Below, piece by piece: positions 56,806 to 64,000 of a DNA stretch of 64,000 bases. Under the pieces are notes generated by a model that had not been told where the DNA came from, searched no databases, and was given only the letters and a program-made list of their open reading frames with translations. The DNA lies in NCBI RefSeq assembly GCF_003952505.1, contig NZ_CP034450.1, positions 4,960,001-5,024,000 on the forward strand. The letters are read 5' to 3'. Position numbers and translations under genes: made by a program. Position 1 is the first letter of the stretch. Each line of letters begins with the position of its first letter. This DNA is from Mesorhizobium sp. M4B.F.Ca.ET.058.02.1.1 (GTDB lineage: Bacteria > Pseudomonadota > Alphaproteobacteria > Rhizobiales > Rhizobiaceae).

Positions 56806-57741
56806 ATGTGGACTGGAGTTTTTCCCGCCGTCACGAGCAAATTCACCGAGGACGACCGTCTCGATCATGCCGAAATGGAGCGCTGCTACGCGCTGCAGAT
56901 GGAGGCCGGCTGCGACGGCATCATCGTCTGCGGCTCGCTCGGCGAAGGGCCGATGCTGTCGCATGACGAGAAGATCGAGGTGCTCAAGACGGCGCAGAAG
57001 GTCGCCGGAGGGAAGCCGGTGCTGCTCACCGTGAACGAGCCCGGCACCCGCGAGGCGGCAAGCATCGCGCGCCGTGCCGGGCAGGCCGGGGCCAGCGGGC
57101 TGATGGTGGTTCCCAGCCCGATCTACCATACCGACCCGGAAGAGACGGTCGCCGCCCTGCGCGCCGTGGCCGATGCCGGCGACCTGCCGGTCATGATCTA
57201 CTCGAACCGGCTGGCGTACCGGGTCGACGTCACAGTCGACCAGATGGAGGAGCTGGCGTCCGACGCGCGCTTCGTCGCCATCAAGGAATCCTCCGACGAC
57301 ATCCGTCGCTCGACGGAGATCATCAACCGGCTCGGCGACCGCTACGATCTGTTCACTGGCGTCGACAATCTTGCCTTCGAGGCACTGTCGGTCGGGGCCG
57401 TCGGCTGGGTGGCGGGGCTGGTCACCGCCTTCCCGCGCGAGACGGTGGCGATCTACCAGCTGATGAAGCAGGGCCGGCGCGAGGAGGCGCTCGAGATCTA
57501 TCGCTGGTTCCGGCCGCTGCTCGACCTCGATGTCTCGACCTATCTGGTCCAAAACATCAAGCTTGCTGAAGTGCTGGCGATCGATACCAATGATCGCGTT
57601 CGGATGCCGCGCCGGCCGCTGTCGGGCGAGCGCCGCAAGGCGGTGGAAAAGATCGTTCGGGATGCGTTGGCAGTGCGGCCGAAACTGCCGGCGCTGCAGG
57701 CGTCTCCTCGATCGCCGGACAAGCTGGTGGCAGCCGAATAG
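56806..57741 (+). CDS. DapA-superfamily lyase, probable 1-pyrroline-4-hydroxy-2-carboxylate deaminase
   Basis: A 311-residue class I aldolase-like protein. The Schiff-base lysine is K160 (VAIKESSDD) and the catalytic tyrosine Y132 (VMIYSNR). The substrate motif GSLGEGPMLSHDEK takes the GTTGE position. With an epimerase and a FAD dehydrogenase downstream and a GntR regulator upstream, the likely reaction is deamination of pyrroline hydroxycarboxylate to alpha-ketoglutarate semialdehyde (HypD). True dihydrodipicolinate synthase is unlikely by context. Confidence 0.8.
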   Translation: MWTGVFPAVTSKFTEDDRLDHAEMERCYALQMEAGCDGIIVCGSLGEGPMLSHDEKIEVLKTAQKVAGGKPVLLTVNEPGTREAASIARRAGQAGASGLMVVPSPIYHTDPEETVAALRAVADAGDLPVMIYSNRLAYRVDVTVDQMEELASDARFVAIKESSDDIRRSTEIINRLGDRYDLFTGVDNLAFEALSVGAVGWVAGLVTAFPRETVAIYQLMKQGRREEALEIYRWFRPLLDLDVSTYLVQNIKLAEVLAIDTNDRVRMPRRPLSGERRKAVEKIVRDALAVRPKLPALQASPRSPDKLVAAE

Positions 57742-57756
57742 AGGAATAGCATTCGC

Positions 57757-59073
57757 GTGCAGGAAAATTCCGATGAGACCGAGGAGGGGCGCCGCCCCTC
57801 ATCCGCCCTTCGGGCACCTTCTCCCCGTGAACGGGGAGAAGGTGAAGACATCGCCATCATCGGCGGCGGTATCATCGGCATCTGCGCCGCCACCTATCTC
57901 GCCGAGGCCGGGCGCAACGTCACGATCTTCGATCGGACGGGCATCTGCGAGGAAACGAGCTCGGGCAATGCCGCCGCCTTCGCCTTCACCGACGTGCTGC
58001 CGCTGGCGCACAAGGGCATGATCCGGCAATTGCCGAAATGGCTTGCCGATCCGCTCGGCCCGCTCAGCATCCCGCCGGCCTATCTGCCGAAGCTGCTGCC
58101 ATGGTTGGTCCGCTTTTGGCGCGCCGGGCGCGGCGACCGCTACGAGACGAGCCTCGCCGCACAGGCCGCGATGATGAGGCTTGCCGAAGCGGAGTGGATG
58201 GGTCTGCTCGACCGCTCTGGCACGAGGCCAATGCTACGCGAGGACGGCTCGCTGGAACTCTACGAGAGCGAGGCCGAGTTCCACGCCTCGCTGTCCGGCT
58301 GGGCGGCGCGTGAGCGCTACGGCATCGGCTTCAGCCATGTCGACGGTGCGGATCTCGCTGCGCTGCAGCCCGGCCTTTCGCCGCGCTTCATCAAGGGCAC
58401 CTTCGTGCCGGGCTGGAAAACGGTCGCCGACCCCAGGCTGCTCGGCAAGGCGGTCTGGGCCCATGCCGAACGGCTTGGCGCCCGCTTCGGGCACGCACGC
58501 GTCGAGCGGATCGAGGCCGGAGCGGATGGCGCGACGATCGTGCTTGCCGACGGCACGACCCGGAGGGCAAACCAACTCGTCATCGCCGCGGGCGCATGGT
58601 CGCATCTTTTGGCCAGGGACGTCGGCGAGCACATCCCGCTGGAGACCGAGCGCGGCTACAACACGACGCTCCCCGTGTCGGCCTTCGACGTGAAGCGGCA
58701 GCTGATCTTCTCCGGGCACGGCTTCGTCATCACGCCGCTGGAAACGGGCGTGCGCGTCGGCGGCGCCGTCGAACTCGGCGGCATCGAGCGCCCGCCCAAT
58801 TTCGCGCGGTCGAAGGCCATGCTGGAAAAGGCCAGGCGTTTCCTGCCGGGGCTCGATCCGTCCGGCGGGCGCGAATGGATGGGGTATCGCCCATCGCTGC
58901 CGGATTCGCTGCCCGTCATCGGCCGGGCGCGCGCGCCGAACATTTTCTACGCTTTCGGTCACGGCCACCTCGGCCTGACGCAGGCAGCGGCAACCGGGCG
59001 CTTGATCCGCGATCTCGTTCTCGGTCAGACTCCGCCCGTCGATCTCGCCCCCTTCGGCCCGCAGCGGTTTTGA
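57757..59073 (+). CDS. FAD-dependent oxidoreductase, probable D-hydroxyproline dehydrogenase
   Basis: A 438-residue DadA-like flavoenzyme: DIAIIGGGIIGICAATYLAE, ETSSGNAAAFAFTDVLPLAH, C-terminal GHGHLGLTQAAATGRLIRDL. In this cluster it would oxidise cis-4-hydroxy-D-proline (HypO role). The N terminus is unusual: about 20 residues before the FAD fold (RRPSSALRAPSPRERGEG) are encoded by a palindromic repeat, and no start codon lies after it, so translation must begin at the upstream GTG and pass through the repeat. Confidence 0.85.
   Translation: MQENSDETEEGRRPSSALRAPSPRERGEGEDIAIIGGGIIGICAATYLAEAGRNVTIFDRTGICEETSSGNAAAFAFTDVLPLAHKGMIRQLPKWLADPLGPLSIPPAYLPKLLPWLVRFWRAGRGDRYETSLAAQAAMMRLAEAEWMGLLDRSGTRPMLREDGSLELYESEAEFHASLSGWAARERYGIGFSHVDGADLAALQPGLSPRFIKGTFVPGWKTVADPRLLGKAVWAHAERLGARFGHARVERIEAGADGATIVLADGTTRRANQLVIAAGAWSHLLARDVGEHIPLETERGYNTTLPVSAFDVKRQLIFSGHGFVITPLETGVRVGGAVELGGIERPPNFARSKAMLEKARRFLPGLDPSGGREWMGYRPSLPDSLPVIGRARAPNIFYAFGHGHLGLTQAAATGRLIRDLVLGQTPPVDLAPFGPQRF
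57784..57844. repeat. REP-like palindromic element inside a coding sequence
   Basis: CACCTTCTCCCCGT and ACGGGGAGAAGGTG are perfect 14-base arms around GA. A smaller hairpin, GAGGGGC-GCC-GCCCCTC, lies before it. This CCCCTCATCCG...CTTCTCCCCG type is widespread between rhizobial genes. Here it lies in frame inside the FAD enzyme gene. Confidence 0.85.
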
Positions 59074-59089
59074 ACAGTCTTCTTGTCTT

Positions 59090-59163
59090 GACGCAATTCC
59101 GGACGGAAGGTTACGGCGAAGGCGCCGAACTTAACCGCTTCACACTTTTCCTGAAATTGCTCT
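59090..59163. repeat. Rhizobial palindromic element in the epimerase leader
   Basis: GCAATTCCGGACGGAA and TTTTCCTGAAATTGC form the outer arms, with CCGCTTCACAC as in other members that I know. About 24 bases between them (around TTACGGCGAAGGCGCCG) form a further small hairpin that looks inserted. The epimerase ribosome binding site begins just after it. Confidence 0.65.
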
Positions 59164-59173
59164 AGGAAGCATC

Positions 59174-60175
59174 ATGGCCAAAAAAACCTTCACCTGCATC
59201 GACGGCCATACCTGCGGCAATCCGGTCAGGCTGGTCGCCGGCGGCGGTCCGTTGCTCGAGGGCAAGACGATGATGGAGCGGCGGGCGCATTTCCTCGCCG
59301 AATATGACTGGATCCGCACCGGGCTGATGTTCGAGCCGCGCGGCCATGATGTGATGTCGGGCTCCATCCTCTACCCGCCGACGCGCGAGGACTGCGACAT
59401 CGCCATCCTGTTCATCGAGACCTCGGGTTGCCTGCCGATGTGCGGCCACGGCACCATCGGCACCGTCACAATGGCGATCGAGCATGGGCTGGTGACGCCG
59501 AAGACACCGGGCGTGCTGCGGTTGGACACGCCGGCCGGCCTGGTCGTCGCGGAGTACAAACAGGTCGGCGAGTATGTCGAGGAGGTGCGCATCACCAACG
59601 TGCCGTCCTTCCTCTACGCGGAAGGCCTGACGGTCGAATGCCCCGGCCTCGGCGAGATCAGCGTCGACGTCGCCTATGGCGGCAATTTCTACGCCATCGT
59701 CGAGCCGCAGGCGAACTATCGCGACATGGCCGACCATTCGGCCGGCGACCTCATCGCCTGGAGCCCGGTTGTGCGGCAGCGGCTCAACGAGAAGTACTCC
59801 TTCGTGCATCCGGAAAGCCCCGGCATCAACCGGCTGTCGCACATGCTGTGGACCGGCAAGCCAACCAATCCGGAAGCCGATGCGCGCAATGCCGTGTTCT
59901 ATGGCGACAAGGCGATAGACCGCTCGCCTTGCGGCACCGGCACCTCGGCGCGCATGGCGCAGCTGCACGCCAAGGGCAAGCTCAAGGTCGGCGACAGCTT
60001 TGTCCACGAATCGATCATCGGCTCGCTGTTCAAGGGCAGGGTCGAAAAGGAAGTCGTCGTCGCGGACAAGCCGGCGATCGTCCCTTCGATCGGCGGCTGG
60101 GCGCGGATGACCGGGTTGAACACCATCTTCATCGACGACCGCGATCCGTTCGCGCACGGGTTCATCGTCACGTGA
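59174..60175 (+). CDS. 4-hydroxyproline 2-epimerase
   Basis: A 333-residue proline racemase-family enzyme. The catalytic pair of cysteines is C90 (CLPMCGHGTIG) and C253 (RSPCGTGTSARM); two cysteines mark 4-hydroxyproline epimerase rather than the hydroxyproline dehydratases. It converts trans-4-hydroxy-L-proline to the cis-D form, the first step of the pathway served by its neighbours. AGGAAG precedes the ATG by 6 bases. Confidence 0.93.
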   Translation: MAKKTFTCIDGHTCGNPVRLVAGGGPLLEGKTMMERRAHFLAEYDWIRTGLMFEPRGHDVMSGSILYPPTREDCDIAILFIETSGCLPMCGHGTIGTVTMAIEHGLVTPKTPGVLRLDTPAGLVVAEYKQVGEYVEEVRITNVPSFLYAEGLTVECPGLGEISVDVAYGGNFYAIVEPQANYRDMADHSAGDLIAWSPVVRQRLNEKYSFVHPESPGINRLSHMLWTGKPTNPEADARNAVFYGDKAIDRSPCGTGTSARMAQLHAKGKLKVGDSFVHESIIGSLFKGRVEKEVVVADKPAIVPSIGGWARMTGLNTIFIDDRDPFAHGFIVT

Positions 60176-60196
60176 CGCCGTCGCTGCTCGAGGGCG

Positions 60197-61084
60197 TCAG
60201 GCTTCCTCGCCGTTCGTCGAGACCTGATCGCGGAACCAGTCGGCGAAGGTGATTTCGGCGGCCGAGGGTTGCGCCGACATCGTCAGGTAGTAGCCTTTGT
60301 CCTTGTCGGTCGCGATGTCGGAGACGACGACGAGATCGCCGCGCCGCAGTTCCTCGCGAAAAACCTCGATCGGGCAAAGCGCGACGCCGTGGCCGGCGAT
60401 GACGGCCGTCGCCAATATGTTGAAATCGGCGAAGACGGGCCCGTTGCCGACATCGGCCCCGGCCATGCCGGATTGCGAGAACCATTCGCGCCAGCCGTGA
60501 CGCGTCTCGTCATGCAAAAGCTCCGCCGCGGCAATCTCCGCCGGCGACCCGAGCCGGCCCTTGCGCGCCAGATAATGCGGGCTGCAGGCGGGCCGGCTTA
60601 TGCGGGAAAAGAGCTTGAGGCTGGTGGCCTTGGGAGACGGGTCCGCGCCGAGCGTGATCAGGATGTCGTTGTCATCGTCTTCGAGTCGGTCCTCGGCCTT
60701 TGCATAGGCGACGCGGATCGCAATCTCGGGGTGACGCGCGGTGAAGTCCGGCAGGCGCGGCACCAGCCATCGGCTGGCAATGGATGGAATGCAGCCCACG
60801 GACAGCGATGCGACGGCCGCGTTTCTGCGGATGCGCCGGCAAGCGGCCGCAAGGTCGGAGAGCGCCGCGTTCGCCGAGGCCTGCAGGCTGAGGCCGGCAT
60901 CGGTCAAGCGAACCTTGCGGGCATCCCGGTGGAACAGGGGCACGCCCAACCATTCCTCCAGCCGCCTGATCTGATGGCTGATCGCTGGATGGGTGACATG
61001 CAGCTCCTCGCCGGCGGCCGAGAAGCTGAGATGGCGCGCGGCGGCCTCGAAAGCGCGGATGGCGTTCAGCGGCAGATAGTCCAT
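60197..61084 (-). CDS. LysR family regulator (GcvA-like), divergent from the EctC-like gene
   Basis: A 295-residue LysR protein: MDYLPLNAIRAFEAAARHLS and FSAAGEELHVTHPAISHQIR form the DNA-binding helices, then the effector domain (VSLSVGCIPSIASRWLVPRL-like segment). It is convergent with the epimerase gene and divergent from the ectoine-synthase-like gene, its most likely target. Confidence 0.88.
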   Translation of the reverse strand: MDYLPLNAIRAFEAAARHLSFSAAGEELHVTHPAISHQIRRLEEWLGVPLFHRDARKVRLTDAGLSLQASANAALSDLAAACRRIRRNAAVASLSVGCIPSIASRWLVPRLPDFTARHPEIAIRVAYAKAEDRLEDDDNDILITLGADPSPKATSLKLFSRISRPACSPHYLARKGRLGSPAEIAAAELLHDETRHGWREWFSQSGMAGADVGNGPVFADFNILATAVIAGHGVALCPIEVFREELRRGDLVVVSDIATDKDKGYYLTMSAQPSAAEITFADWFRDQVSTNGEEA

Positions 61085-61258
61085 CTGTAAATTATTCTAA
61101 TGCATCCAATGAAATTCGATCATTTGAAACCCGCCTCGGGTCGCGACATTCTGAAGGCTGCTTCGAATGCTGATCCAGAAAATAACAGCCAAAACAGCGC
61201 GAAGCCAGGTCAATCCGCCGTCGTCGTCGTTCCACGCCTTTCATAGAGAGAGAATGCC

Positions 61259-61645
61259 ATGTTCACCAGGCAATTGGCCGATGTAGAAAAAACTGACTTC
61301 TTCGTCGACTGGGGCAACGGCACCAGCCACCGGCTGCTGACCCAGAGGGACGGCATGGGATTCACCGTCTGTCATACCGTGGTGCGGGCAGGGAGCGAGT
61401 CGCGCCTGCAATACCGGCGGCATCTCGAAGCCTGCTATTGCATTTCCGGCAGCGGCGAAGTCGAGGACATGTCCGGCGCCATCCATCGCATTGAGCCCGG
61501 AACCATCTACGTGCTCGATGCGCACGACGATCACTATCTGCGCGCCGACGGCGCTGGCGACATGGTGCTGGTCAGCGTCTTCAATCCGCCGCTCAACGGC
61601 ACTGAACGGCACAGTCTGAGTGGCGAAGGCGGCTCCGCCTACTGA
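61259..61645 (+). CDS. Ectoine synthase-like protein (solitary EctC)
   Basis: A 128-residue cupin of the EctC family. It keeps the layout of ectoine synthase: [56 protein letters not shown] and [12 protein letters not shown]. EctC cyclises N-acetyl-diaminobutyrate to ectoine, but ectA and ectB are absent from this window, so either the precursor comes from elsewhere or the enzyme has another substrate. AGAGAG lies just upstream. Confidence 0.82.
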   Translation: MFTRQLADVEKTDFFVDWGNGTSHRLLTQRDGMGFTVCHTVVRAGSESRLQYRRHLEACYCISGSGEVEDMSGAIHRIEPGTIYVLDAHDDHYLRADGAGDMVLVSVFNPPLNGTERHSLSGEGGSAY

Positions 61646-62061
61646 ATTTCGCGCCCGGAACCACCACGGCGAGCAGGGCCGCTGGGGCACGCCGGCTCGC
61701 CGTCACATAAGTGTCATATCAGAAGAATCCCGAACGCTGTAGAAGGAGCGGATGCGCGAAACGCACGACTATCGGTGGCGCAAGAAATCTTCTCATCACC
61801 TAATCTTGACGGCGATTTCTTCGAAACTACGCGCATCATGCGGCTGAATCGTCAAAGACATTGCGTTATGCCAATGATAGGGTCCGCGATAGTCCAGGGG
61901 TCGGATAGCGAAAAACGGGCAATCGGACGGCGTGCTTCCAAAACACGCGAGGCGATTGAAAAATCACGTTGCAATCCGGGCTCGAAACTTTACGACTAGG
62001 GGAAATACGAAAAGGGAGTGCGACCCGGAAGCGGGCGACATTCCAGGGGAGCCACGGCAGT
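61646..62061. other. Intergenic region upstream of livH
   Basis: About 415 bases. A 74-codon frame in the middle has no family resemblance and no good ribosome binding site. The region probably holds the livHM promoter; I see no clear terminator or operator. Confidence 0.4.
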
Positions 62062-62964
62062 ATGCAATACTTCGTCCAGCAGCTTATCAACGGGCTGACG
62101 CTGGGATCGATCTATGGGCTGATCGCGATCGGCTACACGATGGTCTACGGCATCATCGGCATGATCAATTTCGCCCATGGCGACATCTTCATGGTCGGGG
62201 CCTTCACCGCCCTCATCGTCTTCCTCATTCTCGGCGCGCTGTTTTATTCGGTGCCGGTCGTCATCGCGCTCCTGATCATGATGATCGTGGCGATGCTGTT
62301 GACCAGTCTCTACAACTGGACGATCGAGAAGGTGGCTTACCGACCGCTGCGCGGATCGTTCCGGCTGGCGCCGCTGATCACCGCGATCGGCATGTCGATC
62401 GCGCTGTCGAATTTCGTCCAGGTGACGCAAGGCCCACGCAACAAGCCGATCCCGCCGCTGGTCAGCCAGGTCTACACGTTCGCGGGCGTTAGCGTGTCGC
62501 TGAAGCAGATCATTATCGTGCTGGTCACGGTGGTGCTGCTGGCGCTGTTCTGGTACCTGGTCAACAGGACGGCGCTGGGCCGGGCGCAGCGCGCCTGCGA
62601 GCAGGACCGCAAGATGGCCGCGCTGCTCGGCATCGACGTCGACCGCACCATTTCGATCACCTTCATCATGGGCGCAGCCCTTGCTGCCGTCGCCGGCACG
62701 CTTTTCCTGATGTATTACGGCGTTGTGGTGTTCTCGGACGGCTTCGTGCCCGGCGTGAAGGCCTTCACCGCGGCCGTGCTCGGCGGCATCGGCTCGTTGC
62801 CCGGCGCCGTGCTCGGCGGCCTCTTGATCGGCTTCATCGAGAGCATGTGGTCGGCCTATTTCTCCATCGACTACAAGGACGTCGCCGCCTTCTCGATCCT
62901 GGCGATCGTGCTGATCTTCCTGCCGTCCGGCATCCTGGGCCGGCCCGAAGTCGAAAAGGTCTGA
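62062..62964 (+). CDS. livH: Branched-chain amino acid type ABC transporter permease LivH
   Basis: A 300-residue inner membrane permease of the LivH family with about eight hydrophobic segments. It opens [20 protein letters not shown] and shows the conserved [34 protein letters not shown] and [19 protein letters not shown]. An in-frame upstream start is rejected. livM follows 4 bases later. The substrate could be branched-chain amino acids or another amino acid. Confidence 0.93.
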   Translation: MQYFVQQLINGLTLGSIYGLIAIGYTMVYGIIGMINFAHGDIFMVGAFTALIVFLILGALFYSVPVVIALLIMMIVAMLLTSLYNWTIEKVAYRPLRGSFRLAPLITAIGMSIALSNFVQVTQGPRNKPIPPLVSQVYTFAGVSVSLKQIIIVLVTVVLLALFWYLVNRTALGRAQRACEQDRKMAALLGIDVDRTISITFIMGAALAAVAGTLFLMYYGVVVFSDGFVPGVKAFTAAVLGGIGSLPGAVLGGLLIGFIESMWSAYFSIDYKDVAAFSILAIVLIFLPSGILGRPEVEKV

Positions 62965-62968
62965 GCTC

Positions 62969-64000
62969 ATGGCGGTCACAGTAAATCCGGAGCGCGACGC
63001 CGTCGCCACTCCCATCCAGCAGGCTTTCCGCGAAGCGCTCTATGCCGGCGCCATCGCTCTTGGGCTGTTCGTGCTGTTGATCGGTCTGAGGACCGACCAG
63101 AACATCTCCAACGAGCTGATCCTGGTGCAACGCTGGCGCCTGCTTGCCCTCGTGGTGATTCTCACCGCCGTCGGACGCTTCCTCTACATCGCCTATGTCC
63201 AGCCCTTCGTGGCCGGCCTGAAAGTCGCGGATGTCGATACCGGTTTGATGCCGTCCAGCTTGGCGACGCGATTTTTCAAATTGTCGTATTTCATTGCCGC
63301 CATCGTGCTAGCGGCTGTGCTGCTTGTGTTGGCCGGCTCCCTTGATGGGTTGCTGGGGCCGGATCTTGCCGGCTATGCACGGTTCTTGCGGGCGCTTGCC
63401 ATCATCTATGCGTTAGCTTCGGTGCTGTTCTATTTCCGCAGTTTCATTCAAGCCCACTTCTCCGTATTGGGCGTTAGTGCGCTGGCGCTCTATCCGATTA
63501 TCGTTGTCCTAGCGCTTGCGCTGTACACTGGGTCGATGGCCGGTGGATTCCAAGGCTCGCTAAAATGGGTCGACAATTTCGGTATCCAGATCCTGATCTA
63601 TGTGATGCTGGCCTGGGGGTTGAACATCGTTGTCGGCCTGGCTGGCCTGCTCGATCTCGGCTACGTCGCCTTCTACGCGGTCGGCGCCTACGCCTATGCG
63701 CTGCTCGGCACGCATTTCGGCCTGTCGTTCTGGATACTGTTGCCGGCCGCCGGCTGCATGGCCGCCTTCTGGGGTGTCATGCTCGGCTTCCCGGTGCTGC
63801 GGCTGCGCGGCGACTATCTGGCGATCGTGACGCTAGCCTTCGGCGAGATCATCCGCCTGGTGCTGATCAACTGGCGTGAGGTGACCAACGGCTCGGCCGG
63901 CATTTCCGGCATTCCGAAAGTCTCCTTCTTCGGCCTGATGTCGTTCAACGTCTCGGATCCGAACTACATCGGCAAGGTATTGGACATCGCCGCTTCGAGC
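62969..64000 (+). CDS. livM: Branched-chain amino acid type ABC transporter permease LivM (3' end outside window)
   Basis: 344 codons are visible and the frame is open at the window edge. After an N-terminal extension with several hydrophobic segments, the BPD_transp_2 core is recognisable: [56 protein letters not shown]. The partner of LivH; ATPase genes livG and livF should follow outside the window. Confidence 0.92.
   Translation, partial: MAVTVNPERDAVATPIQQAFREALYAGAIALGLFVLLIGLRTDQNISNELILVQRWRLLALVVILTAVGRFLYIAYVQPFVAGLKVADVDTGLMPSSLATRFFKLSYFIAAIVLAAVLLVLAGSLDGLLGPDLAGYARFLRALAIIYALASVLFYFRSFIQAHFSVLGVSALALYPIIVVLALALYTGSMAGGFQGSLKWVDNFGIQILIYVMLAWGLNIVVGLAGLLDLGYVAFYAVGAYAYALLGTHFGLSFWILLPAAGCMAAFWGVMLGFPVLRLRGDYLAIVTLAFGEIIRLVLINWREVTNGSAGISGIPKVSFFGLMSFNVSDPNYIGKVLDIAASS

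Noticed and set aside
56806..57741. Calling the DapA-like gene dihydrodipicolinate synthase for lysine synthesis
   Set aside because: It sits between a GntR regulator and hydroxyproline genes, and the substrate motif differs from that of biosynthetic DapA. A catabolic deaminase fits better.
61775..61999. 74-codon frame upstream of livH
   Set aside because: No ribosome binding site, no recognisable domain, and it lies in a probable promoter region.

Overview
The window reads as a piece of a Mesorhizobium-type rhizobial genome (Rhizobiales). The signs are high GC, a core gene order typical of the group (tRNA-Ser, rplU-rpmA, obgE-proB-proA-nadD, rsfS-rlmH-envC-ctpA-rppH), several families of rhizobial intergenic palindromes, and an integrated conjugative element carrying the cbb3 oxidase genes that symbiosis elements usually carry. 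This is an inference from gene content; no taxonomic marker was compared.

Region 1 (1 to about 29,446) is the right-hand part of an integrative and conjugative element. It opens inside traG and runs through a ribbon-helix-helix gene, trbBCDEJLFGI and a DUF2274 gene, which together specify the mating pore and coupling protein. It continues with hemN and a divergent fnrN-type oxygen sensor, then ccoNOQP (fixNOQP) and ccoGHIS (fixGHIS), which make, mature and supply copper and haem for the high-affinity oxidase used at very low oxygen. Three FNR/FixK-type boxes lie at hemN/fnrN, at ccoN and at an orphan site downstream of ccoS. After that comes a decayed accessory stretch: a ubiquinone hydroxylase (probably UbiM), a broken GGDEF-EAL gene, remnants and small hypotheticals. 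The element ends with a DUF6538-type tyrosine recombinase abutting the 3' end of a tRNA-Ser(CGA) gene, the likely attachment site. The left end is outside the window.

Region 2 (29.4 to 49.5 kb) is chromosomal core: ribosomal proteins L21 and L27, ObgE, proline biosynthesis (proB, proA), NAD biosynthesis (nadD), ribosome silencing and 23S methylation (rsfS, rlmH), envelope proteins (EnvC-like, CtpA, YibQ-like), RppH, and an alanine racemase plus D-amino acid dehydrogenase pair. A glycosyltransferase, an MFS transporter and a mechanosensitive channel are lodged between nadD and rsfS.

Region 3 (49.5 to 64 kb) is accessory and catabolic: a translationally coupled pair of lipoproteins with phospholipase A2 and phospholipase D motifs, mmsA with a divergent LysR regulator, two paralogous small secreted proteins (the second with a hairpin covering its ribosome binding site), a trans-4-hydroxyproline catabolic set (GntR regulator, DapA-like deaminase, FAD dehydrogenase, epimerase), a LysR regulator divergent from a solitary ectoine-synthase-like gene, and the start of a branched-chain amino acid type ABC permease operon (livH, livM).

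Five places show genes broken or fused in a way that one additional base would repair: the trbF/trbG junction, two sites in the GGDEF-EAL gene, alr, and the phospholipase D gene. All five are apparent single-base losses, so deletion errors in the assembly should be ruled out before any of them is called a pseudogene.
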